Source: Dyella thiooxydans (lineage in GTDB: Bacteria; Pseudomonadota; Gammaproteobacteria; Xanthomonadales; Rhodanobacteraceae). From it: a stretch of 64,000 nt of DNA. Where the stretch lies: the NCBI RefSeq assembly GCF_001641285.1, contig NZ_CP014841.1:2852001-2916000 (forward strand), given 5' to 3'. The notes beneath the pieces were generated by a model, which was not told the origin of the DNA, made no database searches, and was given only the letters and a program-made list of their open reading frames with translations. The translations under genes and the position numbers were made by a program. Positions 8,446-18,408 of this stretch are shown piece by piece; within the stretch, counting starts at the first letter, position 1; each line of letters opens with the position of its first letter.

Positions 8446-9186
8446 TCAGCCCTCCGGCGGCGCACCGGCCAAGTCGCGCCAGGCGGCGTAGGCCAGCAGG
8501 GTGCCGAGCGGCAGCAACACGAGCAGCAGCGGCATCGCCCACGGGGAGGACAGGGCCACGGCGAACAGCACAAGCTGCGGCAGCAGCACCAGCGTGAAGG
8601 CCACGGCGTGCGCTGCCACCCGGTGCAGGCTTCCGGCCAGCGCCGCCAGCACACCCTCGCCACGAAACAGGAACAGTGGCGGCGCCAGCGTCAGCAACGT
8701 CGCGGGCACCAGCCCGGGCAGCATCAGTACGAACTCCATGCGGCGCGTCTGCAGCGCAGGATGATGCAGCAGGTGGCCGAGCACGACGGCATCCCAGACG
8801 ACCGGGCCGTACACCGCTGTGGCCGCAGCCACCTGCACGGCAAACACGATCAGTCCCACGGCGGCGGCCAGCCCCCATAGCGCAGGCCAGCGCGGATGGC
8901 GCCAACCGGACCACAGGCAGGCGAAACGCAGCGGCTCGCCGCGCGCAAGCCGGTCCAGTCCGATCCAGACGCCAACCGCAAGCATCGGCACCACGGCCTT
9001 GGACAGGACGGTGCCGGCCAAGGGCACCAGTTGCAGCAGCGCCTCGGCGACCAGGCAGGCCAGGCTCAGCCCGACCAGCCGGAACGGCGCCCGTCGCCAC
9101 AGGCGGAAGGCGTCGCGATACCAGCCAGTTGCTCGGGCCAGCGGCGAAATCGGGACGATGGAGACGGACGGTACGGCGCTGGACAT
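8446..9186 (-). CDS. multi-span inner membrane protein (BPSS1780-like)
   Basis: This 246-residue protein has about six hydrophobic segments. It starts with WYRDAFRLWRRAPFRLVGLS and ends with LAYAAWRDLAG. The composition and the opening motif resemble the BPSS1780/DUF2189-like family of uncharacterised membrane proteins. The ATG at 9186 has an AAGGA ribosome-binding site nine bases upstream. It is the first gene of a three-gene run with the ECF sigma factor and a second membrane protein. A sensor or target of the sigma factor is possible but unproven. Confidence 0.75.
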   Translation of the reverse strand: MSSAVPSVSIVPISPLARATGWYRDAFRLWRRAPFRLVGLSLACLVAEALLQLVPLAGTVLSKAVVPMLAVGVWIGLDRLARGEPLRFACLWSGWRHPRWPALWGLAAAVGLIVFAVQVAAATAVYGPVVWDAVVLGHLLHHPALQTRRMEFVLMLPGLVPATLLTLAPPLFLFRGEGVLAALAGSLHRVAAHAVAFTLVLLPQLVLFAVALSSPWAMPLLLVLLPLGTLLAYAAWRDLAGAPPEG

Positions 9187-9287
9187 GGTCGTTCCTTGAT
9201 CGGGGTGGCTATCCGGTAGTCCTCCGCCGCGGGGAAAACCTTACATGCCATCGGGCAGGCCACCACCCCGAGCCGCCACCGTGCCGC

Positions 9288-10316
9288 TCAGCGCGCGTCG
9301 GCCAGCGCTGCTCCGGTGTCGCGATGCGGATGCACCACCAGGGTGGCGGTCATGCCGGCCGAGAGGACCGTGCCGGGCGGCAGGTGGTCGGCATCGATCG
9401 CCACGCGCACCGGCACACGCTGGGCCAGGCGTACCCAGTTGAAGGTGGGATTGACGTCGGCCAGGCCGTCGGCACCGGCGGGATTGTCCGCGTCGGTGAT
9501 GCCGCGGGCGATACCCGTGATGGTGCCCTTCAGTGCCGCGCCGCCGGCCATCAGGCGGATGTCGACCGGGTCGCCCACGTGCAGCTGCGGCAGCTTGGTC
9601 TCCTCGAAGTAGCCGTAGACGTAGTAGCTGTGGCTGTCGACCAGGGCAAGCCGCGCAGCGCCGGCGGCGGCATAGTCGCCCGCGCGCAGGTCGAGGTTGG
9701 TGACATAGCCGTCGACCGGCGCGCGCACCTCGGTACGGGCGAGGTCCAGCTCGGCGCGATCGAGCGCGACCTGCGCCTGCTCGACCGCGGCCGCGGCCTG
9801 CTCCCGCGAGGCGCTGGCCTGGTGGCCGCTGGCCTGGGCCTGTTGCCAGGTGGCGCGTGCGGCGCTTGCGGTGGCGGCGGCATCGTTGCGGTCTTCCTGC
9901 GAGATCACGCTGCCGATGCGCTGGCGACGTTCGGCCTGGGCCGCGTACATCTCGTATTCGGCGTGGCGTGCGGCCGCACCGGCGGCCGCGGCGCTGATGC
10001 TGGCGCCGGCCGCGCGCGCGGCGGCCTCGGCGGCGGCGAGGTTGGCCTGCGCCTGATCCACCGCGTTGCGGAAACGCGCTTGGTCGACCACGAACAGCAC
10101 GTCGCCCCTGCGGACCAACTGGTTGTCGTGCACGGCGACCGCGCTGACCAGCCCGGACACGTCCGGTGCCACGCGCACCACCTCGGCGCGCACGCGGCCG
10201 TCGCGGGTCCATGGCGAGTACAGGTAATGCTTCCACAGCGCGTGGCCGAGCACGAGCGCGAGCACGACGACGACGGAAGTGAGGGCGAAGCGGAACAGGG
10301 CGGGGACGATTTTCAT
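9288..10316 (-). CDS. HlyD-family membrane fusion protein of an Aae-type efflux pump
   Basis: The 342-residue protein has one N-terminal membrane span (FALTSVVVVLALVLGHAL). It then has a first lipoyl half-domain (VRVAPDVSGLVSAVAVHDNQ), a long alanine-rich coiled-coil hairpin from about residue 85 to 180, a second lipoyl half (VRAPVDGYVTNLDLRAGDY) and a beta-barrel region. This is the periplasmic adaptor architecture of AaeA/EmrA. It lies 10 bases after the DUF1656 gene in the order FUSC, DUF1656, HlyD, which is the conserved arrangement for aromatic carboxylic acid export. No outer-membrane channel gene follows. Confidence 0.9.
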   Translation of the reverse strand: MKIVPALFRFALTSVVVVLALVLGHALWKHYLYSPWTRDGRVRAEVVRVAPDVSGLVSAVAVHDNQLVRRGDVLFVVDQARFRNAVDQAQANLAAAEAAARAAGASISAAAAGAAARHAEYEMYAAQAERRQRIGSVISQEDRNDAAATASAARATWQQAQASGHQASASREQAAAAVEQAQVALDRAELDLARTEVRAPVDGYVTNLDLRAGDYAAAGAARLALVDSHSYYVYGYFEETKLPQLHVGDPVDIRLMAGGAALKGTITGIARGITDADNPAGADGLADVNPTFNWVRLAQRVPVRVAIDADHLPPGTVLSAGMTATLVVHPHRDTGAALADAR

Positions 10317-10326
10317 GGGGCGGTAC

Positions 10327-10527
10327 TCAACGGACCAGCAACAGCCCCGCGCCGCCGAACAGGCAGACGAACAGGGCCAGACGGAACAGCGAGGCGTGCC
10401 AGACGTGCCGGTACAGCCCGATCCGGCTGAGCAGCAGGTCCAGCAGCACCATCAGCAGCAGGCAGCCGACGAACACCGGCAACAGGCCGGGCATCAGCGC
10501 GCCGTAGAAGGCGATTTCACGAGGCAT
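10327..10527 (-). CDS. DUF1656 (AaeX-like) small membrane protein
   Basis: This 66-residue protein has two hydrophobic spans (LMPGLLPVFVGCLLLMVLLD and the segment LFRLALFVCLFGGAGLLLV) joined by a short basic loop ending in YRHVWHASL. That pattern is diagnostic of DUF1656, a small subunit found between FUSC-type permeases and HlyD-type adaptors. Its start overlaps the end of the FUSC gene by 11 bases. Its function is unknown in detail, and assistance in pump assembly is inferred. Confidence 0.88.
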   Translation of the reverse strand: MPREIAFYGALMPGLLPVFVGCLLLMVLLDLLLSRIGLYRHVWHASLFRLALFVCLFGGAGLLLVR

Positions 10528-12625
10528 GGGCGGGCTCCTGCGCGGGCATCGCATGCACGGCGGCGAGCAGCGGCGACTCGTCGTCGCGCAGCGCGCTGCG
10601 CAACTGGTGGAGGTGATTGCGGGCGCGGCCGGGGGCCAGCGCGATGGCGGTGTCGACCGCACCGTCGGCCGCTTCCCACGCCGGCAGGCCGGGCTCGCGA
10701 TAGAGCGCGCCGACCGCCTGCACGGCGACCTGGCAGGCGTCGCGTGCGGTGACCGGAAGCTCGCCGGCGGCGACGTCCTGGCGCAGTTCGATCAGCGCGC
10801 GGCCGGTCTCCTGCACCGCCAGCGACCAGGCCAGCAAGGTGCGCGACTCGGTACTGCGGGGGCGGGTGTTGGCGACCGCCTGCAGCAGCAGGTCCCGGCT
10901 GCGGCTCTCGAAGCGCCAGAGCAGGCCGTCCAGTGGCTCGGTCGCAGCCAGCCACACCAGCGTGCGCAGCCGGTGCAGCTGGCGGCGGCGCTGCCAGCCG
11001 GTGCCGGCCAGTCCGGGCAGCAGCATGAAGGCGGCGCCGGACAGGCCGAGGCCGGCGAGCTGCGCGATGGCGTCGTTGAAGAAATGCTCCGGCGCGTAGA
11101 CCATCGGGTTCTTCAGCGCCAGGATGTAGACGAAGCCCAGCGTGTAGCCGGCGCCCACGCCCGGCAGCGTGTCGCGGGTGGACAGGTAGGGACCGATCAG
11201 CAGCAGCGGCAGGGTGCTGGCAATCAGCATGATGAAGCCGTCGCCGCCAGGCATCAGCACGAACACGGTGATCGCCGCACCGAGCATGCCGGCGGCATAG
11301 CCGACCAGGGTGTGCAGCACCGAGCCGATCGGGTTCGGCGACGCGGCCATCAGGCCACTGAAGATCGCCGCCAGCAGCATGGCGTTGGCGCCGAAGGTCC
11401 AGCCGCTGGCCAGCCAGAACACGCTCAGCGTGGCCATGGTCAGGAAGGTGCGCAGCACCGCCACGCCGACGCTTGCCAGGTCGCTGGAGCGGCTGAAGTG
11501 CACCTTCTCCACGCCACCCTTCACCGGGATGCCGGTACGCAGCGCGTGCTCGGTGGTGACGAAGATCGCCAGTTCGTCGACCAGCCGGGCAAGCAGCGCC
11601 GCGCCGGTGTCGAACTCGCGGCAGGCCGCGCCGTTGAGCTCCTGGCGCAGCGCCGCGGCACGCCCGGGCAGCGCCCGGGCGCACGCGTCGAGCTGCGGCG
11701 GCAGGGCATGCAGATCGTCATCCCCGGCGTGCCCCGGCGGCGGCGTCAGCGCCGCGGCCAGCGGGCGGTAGAGCGCGATCAGCGCGGCGGCGGCGGCCTC
11801 CCGCCCGCCGCGCTGCAGGCGGTTGATCAGGTGGTGCAGCGACTGGAAGCTGGTGGCTGCGGCCATGTAGCGCTGGTTGAGCAGGCGCATCCGGCGGCTG
11901 CGCAGGCGTACCTCCGGATCCTCGAAGATCACCGACGAGCGCAGGTCCTCCAGTTGCACCGCCGCGCGCACCGAGGCGAGCTGGGCGTCCTGCATCGCCT
12001 GTCGCGGGATCCGCCCGGCGGTGCTGTTGCGCAGGAACGCCACGAATTTCGCAAAGTGCGCGCGGGCTTCGCGGCGCAGGATCGGCCGCAGCCGCTCCGG
12101 CAGCACCAGTTCGCTGACCAGTGCCGACACGCCGATGCCGAGCAGCACTTCGCTCACCCGCATCACCGCCGAATCGAACACGCCGTAGGGGTTGGCGATC
12201 GCCGGCAGCGCCACGATCGCCGCGGTGTAGCCGGCCAGCACGAAGCCGTAGGCCATGAAGTTGCGGTAACGCAGCGCGCCGCCGGCGCACAGCGCCACCC
12301 ACAGCGAGAGACTCAGCAGGAACAGCTCGCGCTGCTGCGGGAACGCCGACATCAGGACCAGCCCGACCAGGCTGCCGACCAGGGTGCCGATCGTGCGGTA
12401 GAAGCTCTTCGCCAGCACCATGCCGCTGTGCGGGTGCATCACGATCGCCACCGTGATCATGGTGGTCGAGGGTTGCTCCAGTTGCAGCCACATCGCCAGC
12501 CAGGCGCCCAGGTAGATCGCCAGCACGCTCTTGCCCACGAACAGCCAGGCGTGCGCCTCGCCGGCCAGCAGCTCACGCAGCCAGGGGCGTTCGGCAATCG
12601 GGAGGGCGGCGGGAACGGCGGCCAT
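10517..12625 (-). CDS. FUSC-family (AaeB-like) aromatic acid efflux permease
   Basis: The 702-residue inner-membrane protein has two FUSC membrane blocks. The N-terminal one includes AIYLGAWLAMWLQLEQPSTT and IGTLVGSLVGLVLMSAFPQQ. The second begins around FLTMATLSVFWLASGWTFGA. A cytosolic helical region lies between them, as in AaeB. Such permeases expel hydroxybenzoic and related aromatic acids. It is preceded by marR with a 6-base gap and overlaps the DUF1656 gene, so all four genes form one operon. Induction by the pump's substrate through MarR would be the usual logic. Confidence 0.9.
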   Translation of the reverse strand: MAAVPAALPIAERPWLRELLAGEAHAWLFVGKSVLAIYLGAWLAMWLQLEQPSTTMITVAIVMHPHSGMVLAKSFYRTIGTLVGSLVGLVLMSAFPQQRELFLLSLSLWVALCAGGALRYRNFMAYGFVLAGYTAAIVALPAIANPYGVFDSAVMRVSEVLLGIGVSALVSELVLPERLRPILRREARAHFAKFVAFLRNSTAGRIPRQAMQDAQLASVRAAVQLEDLRSSVIFEDPEVRLRSRRMRLLNQRYMAAATSFQSLHHLINRLQRGGREAAAAALIALYRPLAAALTPPPGHAGDDDLHALPPQLDACARALPGRAAALRQELNGAACREFDTGAALLARLVDELAIFVTTEHALRTGIPVKGGVEKVHFSRSSDLASVGVAVLRTFLTMATLSVFWLASGWTFGANAMLLAAIFSGLMAASPNPIGSVLHTLVGYAAGMLGAAITVFVLMPGGDGFIMLIASTLPLLLIGPYLSTRDTLPGVGAGYTLGFVYILALKNPMVYAPEHFFNDAIAQLAGLGLSGAAFMLLPGLAGTGWQRRRQLHRLRTLVWLAATEPLDGLLWRFESRSRDLLLQAVANTRPRSTESRTLLAWSLAVQETGRALIELRQDVAAGELPVTARDACQVAVQAVGALYREPGLPAWEAADGAVDTAIALAPGRARNHLHQLRSALRDDESPLLAAVHAMPAQEPAHAS

Positions 12626-12631
12626 GGCGCA

Positions 12632-13126
12632 TCAGCCCTGCTCGAGCCCGTCGAGGAATTTCTTCAGCAGCTTTTCCAGCTGCGCCAGTTCGCGCGGCTG
12701 CAGCGTGGCGGTCTGCCGCGCCAGCAGATCGCAGATGCCCGGCAGGAAGCTCTTGATCATCGCCAGCCCCGCGTCGGTGAGGGTGAGCGCGACCTTGCGG
12801 CGGTCCTCGTCGCTGGTGGTGCGCTCGACCAGCCCTTTCGCACACAGACCGTCGGTGAGCCGGGTGATGTTGGCCGACTTCTCCCCGGCCGCCTCGGCCA
12901 ACTGCGAGGGGTTGAGCGTGTACCCCTCGGTGCCGTACAGCATCATCAGCAGGTTGTATTCGGGATGGTTGATGCCGAACGGCTTGAGCAGCGCATTGGC
13001 GTCGTCGTGCACCCGCTTGTGGATGTGCTTGACCAGGCGCACCACCACCGCCGGCTCGCGGGGAAACGCCGGGTACTGCCGACAGGTGACGGCGAGGCGC
13101 TGCTCGGTCGGGGCAAAGCTGCTCAT
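12632..13126 (-). CDS. MarR-family transcriptional regulator of the efflux operon
   Basis: The 164-residue winged-helix protein contains the MarR core: HPEYNLLMMLYGTEG, the recognition helix region LNPSQLAEAAGEKSANITRL, and the wing DRRKVALTLTDAGLAMI with the DxR motif. The ATG at 13126 is chosen because a GGAG ribosome-binding site lies seven bases upstream. An ATG at 13138 is in frame but lacks one. It is the first gene of the FUSC/DUF1656/HlyD operon and probably represses it from the palindrome at 13162-13184. Confidence 0.9.
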   Translation of the reverse strand: MSSFAPTEQRLAVTCRQYPAFPREPAVVVRLVKHIHKRVHDDANALLKPFGINHPEYNLLMMLYGTEGYTLNPSQLAEAAGEKSANITRLTDGLCAKGLVERTTSDEDRRKVALTLTDAGLAMIKSFLPGICDLLARQTATLQPRELAQLEKLLKKFLDGLEQG

Positions 13127-13161
13127 GGCGGGCTCCATCGGGGACGACCCGGCAAGTATTA

Positions 13162-13184
13162 CATAAATGTATTATCTATTTATG
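13162..13184. promoter_or_regulatory. probable MarR operator
   Basis: A 7-base perfect inverted repeat, CATAAAT and ATTTATG, is separated by 9 bases in an AT-rich island within GC-rich DNA. A second palindrome, TACAT-aa-ATGTA at 13160-13171, overlaps it. The site lies 36 bases upstream of the marR start, where MarR proteins usually bind to block their own promoter. Confidence 0.7.
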
Positions 13185-13215
13185 AACAAAGTGCCGCCCG
13201 CCGGCGAACCCGCCC

Positions 13216-14586
<1,371 letters not shown>

Positions 14587-14588
14587 GG

Positions 14589-16358
14589 TCACCTGTTCTG
14601 CGGAGATGGGAATCGGATGTTGAATGCGGCGCCGCCCCAGGCACTCTCACCGACCGAGATCTCGCCGCCGTGCACATGCACGATCTGCTGCACGATGGTC
14701 AGGCCCAGGCCGATGCCGCCCTCGCGCCGGCTGAAGAACGGATCGAAGATGCGCTCGCGCAGCTCCACCGGAACGCCCGGCCCGTTGTCGGCCACGCTGA
14801 CCCATACCGAGTCTTCGTCGCGATGCGTGCTGACCACGATGGTGCCGCCATGCGGGACGAAAGACAGGGCGTTGAGCACGAGGTTCAACAGCACCTGCAT
14901 GATCTGCTCGCGGTCGCAGTCCAGCACGATCGCCGGTTCCGGCAGGTCCTTGCGCAGGCTCACGCCGGCGCTCCCGGCGCGCGAGGCGAGCAGGCCGAGC
15001 ACGCCCTCGATGATCGCGTGCAGGTCATGCGGACGGAACTCCGGCGGCGACGGCCGCGCGCATTCCAGCAGCATCGTCACCAGCCGGTTGAGCCGCTCGG
15101 TCTCGCTGAGGATGAAGCCGACCAGCTCGTGCTCGCGCGCGCCGAGCCCGGCCTCGCGCTGCAGCAGCTGCGCGGAGCTGCGCAGGATGCCCATCGGCGT
15201 GCGCACCTCGTGCGCCATGATCGCCGCCATCTCGCCGACCACCGCCAGCTTGCCGGCCCGCACGATCTGCTCGCGCGAGCGCTCCAGCGCCTCGATCATC
15301 TCGACGTAGGCGCGATGCAGCTCCACCACCTCGGTGATCGTGGTCGCCGGCATCGGCGGGGGCTGCGATTCGCCCTGGCGGAAGCCGCGCGCGAACCCGG
15401 TCAGCGCCACCACCGGCCGGGCGATGCGGTCGGCCAGCCGGGTGGAGATCCAGATACCGGCCAACACGGTCAGCGAGAGCACGCCGAGCAGGGTCCAGAA
15501 CAGTCGCCACACCGGGCGGAACGACACCGCGGTCGGCTCGACCATCACCAGGTGCCAGCCCAGCCCGGCAAACTGCTGGTAGCCGGCCGACGTGGCCGCA
15601 CCCACCAGCAGGTTGCCCAGCCCGAGCGCGCGGCCGTCGTGCTGGTAGGAGGTCGCCTGGCCGGCGGGCGGCAGCGTCCAGCCATCCAGCCGTACCGCGC
15701 GGTTGGCCGCCGCGCCGCGCAACGCCCGCGACCGTGCGATCACGGAGCCATCCGCGTCCAGCAGCAGCACATCGCGCGTGGTGTCGCGCGCCGCCTCGTC
15801 CAGCAGGCCCTGGATGGCGCGCCAGTCCAGCCACACGTAGAGGTAGCCGATGTCGCCGCTGCCGAACGCATTGGGAATACGCGTGCGCAGCAGCGCGCGA
15901 TGATCGTCGCCATCGGTATCCACGGCGATCTGGACGTCACCGCCCGCCCCGCCCGGCAGCGCCCGCCAGACGACGGTGCGCGGCGCGGGCTGGCCGATCA
16001 GCGCCGGGTCGCTCGACGCGATTACCCGGCCGTCCGCTCCGGTACACAGCAACGCCCGGTAGATCTCGGCCTGGCGCGCGCGCAGGTCGGAGAGGAAATG
16101 GGACAAACGCTTGTCGACGTCATCGACACGGATGTCCTGCATGACCTCCACCGAGCGCCACACGCGGAGGTTCTCCACCCGCGCGGAGAGGAAGGTGTCG
16201 ATGCGTTCCATCACGGTGCTGGCGCCGAACTGCAGGTTGCCCGCGATCTCGTTCTGCAGCGCGCCCCGGAACTCGTGGAAGGACAGCCCACCGACCACCA
16301 CCACGGTGCCGAACAGCATGCCCAGCAGCAGGCGCAACAGCAGCCGCCGGGTGGTCAT
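14589..16358 (-). CDS. membrane sensor histidine kinase, partner of the sigma-54 regulator
   Basis: This 589-residue kinase has an N-terminal span (LLLRLLLGMLFGTVVVVGGL) and a long periplasmic region of about 240 residues that resembles a double-Cache sensor (YLYVWLDWRAIQGLLDEA, then LLLDADGSVIARSR). A second span (FWTLLGVLSLTVLAGIWIST), a HAMP-like segment, the H-box MAHEVRTPMG (His383) and an ATPase domain with NLVLNALSFVPHG and DNGPGVP follow. Double-Cache domains usually bind small metabolites outside the membrane. The gene is divergent from the barrel protein gene at 16625, with a 266-base shared upstream region. Confidence 0.92.
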   Translation of the reverse strand: MTTRRLLLRLLLGMLFGTVVVVGGLSFHEFRGALQNEIAGNLQFGASTVMERIDTFLSARVENLRVWRSVEVMQDIRVDDVDKRLSHFLSDLRARQAEIYRALLCTGADGRVIASSDPALIGQPAPRTVVWRALPGGAGGDVQIAVDTDGDDHRALLRTRIPNAFGSGDIGYLYVWLDWRAIQGLLDEAARDTTRDVLLLDADGSVIARSRALRGAAANRAVRLDGWTLPPAGQATSYQHDGRALGLGNLLVGAATSAGYQQFAGLGWHLVMVEPTAVSFRPVWRLFWTLLGVLSLTVLAGIWISTRLADRIARPVVALTGFARGFRQGESQPPPMPATTITEVVELHRAYVEMIEALERSREQIVRAGKLAVVGEMAAIMAHEVRTPMGILRSSAQLLQREAGLGAREHELVGFILSETERLNRLVTMLLECARPSPPEFRPHDLHAIIEGVLGLLASRAGSAGVSLRKDLPEPAIVLDCDREQIMQVLLNLVLNALSFVPHGGTIVVSTHRDEDSVWVSVADNGPGVPVELRERIFDPFFSRREGGIGLGLTIVQQIVHVHGGEISVGESAWGGAAFNIRFPSPQNR

Positions 16359-16624
16359 GGGCGGCCGGGTCGATCGATGAATAGGGCACCGCAGGGCATG
16401 GTTGAGCGGTTCGTGCGCTTGGCTTGGCCGTCGTTTTCGAGTGTGGCCGATGGCGCGCGGCAACGGCAAGCTCCATCCCGGACCGCTTTGCCGGCGCCGG
16501 CGCGGATGTCCCAGAATCACCGGGCACGGGCAGGTCCGGGCGGCTGTGAGCCAGGCGAAAGCCTGTCTGGACGATCCTTCGCCACCTTCGGTCCGGTTCG
16601 CCGCGACATGCCCACCAGGTGTCC

Positions 16625-17737
16625 ATGATGAAGATCCCAGACATGCCGCCCGCGCGGCGCGCCCCGCTGGCAGCCGCCCTGCTCGCCGGCTGCATGCTCG
16701 TCGCGACGGCAGGGGCCCATGCCGCCGATACCGACGCCTGGTCCACCGCGCCTTACTCGCTCGGCCAGGGCCTGTATTTCCCGGCCCAGGGCCTGCGCCT
16801 GGGTGGATACGCCAACCTGCAGTACTACGACGTGGCCAATGAGCCGCCCACGTTGAACACCCGCGACATCAGCCTGTTCGTCACCAAGGACCTGGGATCG
16901 CGCGCGCAGCTGTTCACCGAGCTGGACGCCGGCGACGCGGTCCAGCTCGGCGGATCGCACTCGAACCGGAAGCACGGCGAGCTGGACGTCGAGCGGCTGT
17001 ACGTGGACTACCGCGCCAATCCGTGGCTGAACCTGCGCCTGGGCAAGTTCCTCACCCCCGTCGGGCAGTGGAACCAGGTGCATGCCGACCCGCTGACCTG
17101 GACCGTGTCGCGCCCGCTGGCCACCTCGTCCGCGTTTGCGCGCCACGCCGCCGGAGCGATGGCGTTCGGCACGGTGACGACGCACGGCCACGATCTCGAC
17201 TACTGGCTGTTCGCCGACGACAGCCGCGATTTCGACGTCGGCCCCGACCAGGATCGCGCCTACGCCGCCTCCGGCACGGACCTGCCCAACCGCAACAATT
17301 TCCGTCATGCCTTCGGCGGGCGGGTGCTGTGGCACGCCCGCGGGGACCGCTTCACGCTCGGCATGTCGGTGCTCGGCTACCGGCTCGATGCGCCGCGCCA
17401 GAGCTACCGCCTGGTGGGGCTGGACTTCGGCTGGAGCGGGCGCTACTTCAGCCTGGACGGCGAAGGGATCTACCGCGAAGGCGGCAGCCCGGGACAGCCG
17501 GCGGAGACCGGCGGCTTCGTCGAGGCGGAGGTGCCACTGGCCCAGCGGCTCTATCTGGTCGGCCGGCTGGAGCGCTACCGCACGTCGGCGCCTGCGCAGA
17601 CGGTGACCCTGCGCACGCTGGCGCTCAACTTCCGGCCGGTGCCGGGGCTGGTATTCAAGCTCGAGCATCGCGACGGCAACCGCAGCACCGAGCTGGCGCC
17701 GGCCGGCTGGCTGGCCTCGTTCGCGGTGCTGTTCTGA
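16625..17737 (+). CDS. outer-membrane beta-barrel (porin-like) protein
   Basis: The 370-residue protein starts with a signal peptide ending in ATAGAHA. It then shows alternating short amphipathic strands rich in aromatic girdle residues (LRLGGYANLQYYDV, ARAQLF-type turns, LYVDYRANPWLNLRLGKFL) up to a C-terminal aromatic residue (FAVLF). The strand LGKFLTPVGQWNQVHADP resembles phosphate-selective or carbohydrate porin relatives. The ATG at 16625 has an AGG element upstream, and an in-frame GTG lies at 16619. It is followed by a PstS-like gene after 3 bases. The likely role is uptake of the solute sensed by the divergent two-component system. Confidence 0.78.
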   Translation: MMKIPDMPPARRAPLAAALLAGCMLVATAGAHAADTDAWSTAPYSLGQGLYFPAQGLRLGGYANLQYYDVANEPPTLNTRDISLFVTKDLGSRAQLFTELDAGDAVQLGGSHSNRKHGELDVERLYVDYRANPWLNLRLGKFLTPVGQWNQVHADPLTWTVSRPLATSSAFARHAAGAMAFGTVTTHGHDLDYWLFADDSRDFDVGPDQDRAYAASGTDLPNRNNFRHAFGGRVLWHARGDRFTLGMSVLGYRLDAPRQSYRLVGLDFGWSGRYFSLDGEGIYREGGSPGQPAETGGFVEAEVPLAQRLYLVGRLERYRTSAPAQTVTLRTLALNFRPVPGLVFKLEHRDGNRSTELAPAGWLASFAVLF

Positions 17738-17740
17738 GCG

Positions 17741-18241
17741 ATGCGGATGCGTTCGCACCGGCTGGCCTGGATCGCGGCGCTGACCCTGCTGCCGCTGGCC
17801 GCGCCGTGTCCGGCGGCCAGCACGGATGCGGTGCGCCTGGTGGTCATTGCATCAGCCAGCCAACCGCTGAAGCTGGCGCCGGACCGCGACGACCTGCGCA
17901 ACATCTACCTGAAGAAGATCTTCATCGACGACGACGGCCGGCGGCTGATCCCGGTGAACCTCCCCCCCGGGACGCCGCTGCGTGCGCTGTTCGCCAGCCG
18001 GCTGATCGGCATGGGCGAGCCGCAGCTGGCGGACTACTGGAACCGGCAGTACTTCCAGGGCGTGAGCCCACCCTACGTGCTGGCGTCGCAGCAGGCCGTG
18101 GTCCGTTTCGTGGCCACCACGCCGGGGGCGATCGGCTATATCGCCTCGTGCCATCTCGACGAGCGGGTCCGGGTGCTGCTGGTGGTCGACCCGGCGATCG
18201 ATCCCGCCGCCGCCGGCTGCGGGGAACCGGCCGCGCACTAG
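17741..18241 (+). CDS. PstS-like periplasmic substrate-binding-domain protein
   Basis: This 166-residue secreted protein has a signal peptide (LAWIAALTLLPLAAPCPA) followed by a short type 2 periplasmic-binding fold: VRLVVIASASQPLKLAPDRD, then LRNIYLKKIFIDDDGRRLIP and TPGAIGYIAS. The DLRNIYLKK and PGAIGYI motifs recur in small phosphate-ABC-substrate-binding-like proteins of Proteobacteria. It lacks the second half of a full PstS. It is immediately downstream of the barrel gene and likely acts with it at the cell envelope. No ABC permease is nearby. Confidence 0.8.
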   Translation: MRMRSHRLAWIAALTLLPLAAPCPAASTDAVRLVVIASASQPLKLAPDRDDLRNIYLKKIFIDDDGRRLIPVNLPPGTPLRALFASRLIGMGEPQLADYWNRQYFQGVSPPYVLASQQAVVRFVATTPGAIGYIASCHLDERVRVLLVVDPAIDPAAAGCGEPAAH

Positions 18242-18284
18242 CGCCGCCCGATCCGACAATCCGTGCAGACATTTTTTGCGCACT

Positions 18285-18295
18285 GCAAGCTTTGC
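18285..18295. promoter_or_regulatory. candidate enhancer palindrome upstream of the hemolysin-family operon
   Basis: GCAA-gct-TTGC is an 11-base palindrome inside an AT-rich patch (18270-18300). It lies about 70 bases upstream of the sigma-54 promoter, a normal distance for an enhancer-binding protein. The match is short, so it is only a candidate. Confidence 0.35.
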
Positions 18296-18356
18296 GCTGT
18301 GGGGGAGCCGCCCCGAATCGCCGGGAATTCCCTTTCGCATCAGCGGACTGAGCGGA

Positions 18357-18372
18357 TGGCACGGGATTGGCA
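18357..18372 (+). promoter_or_regulatory. sigma-54 promoter of the hemolysin-family operon
   Basis: TGGCACGGGATTGGCA matches the -24/-12 consensus TGGCACG-N4-TTGCA, with GG and GC exactly 12 bases apart and one mismatch in the -12 box. Transcription would start near 18383, leaving a leader of about 26 bases before the ATG at 18409. Confidence 0.65.
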
Positions 18373-18408
18373 AAGAAGCACCCGACCGTTCCCCGCCGGC
18401 GAGTGCCC

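Noticed and set aside
16501-16545. GGGCACGGGCAGG as a -24/-12 element
   Set aside because: The GC of the -12 box is not at the required distance from the GG.
16359-16624. A sigma-54 promoter in the gap between the kinase and the barrel gene
   Set aside because: Sequences such as TGGCCGATGGCGCGC near 16444 keep GG and GC at the right distance but lack the TTGC box and the AC of the -24 box, so the match is too weak.
18367-18369. TTG as the start of the thermostable-hemolysin gene
   Set aside because: It lies inside the predicted -12 box of the sigma-54 promoter and upstream of the expected transcription start, and the extra 14 residues are not family-like. ATG 18409 is preferred.
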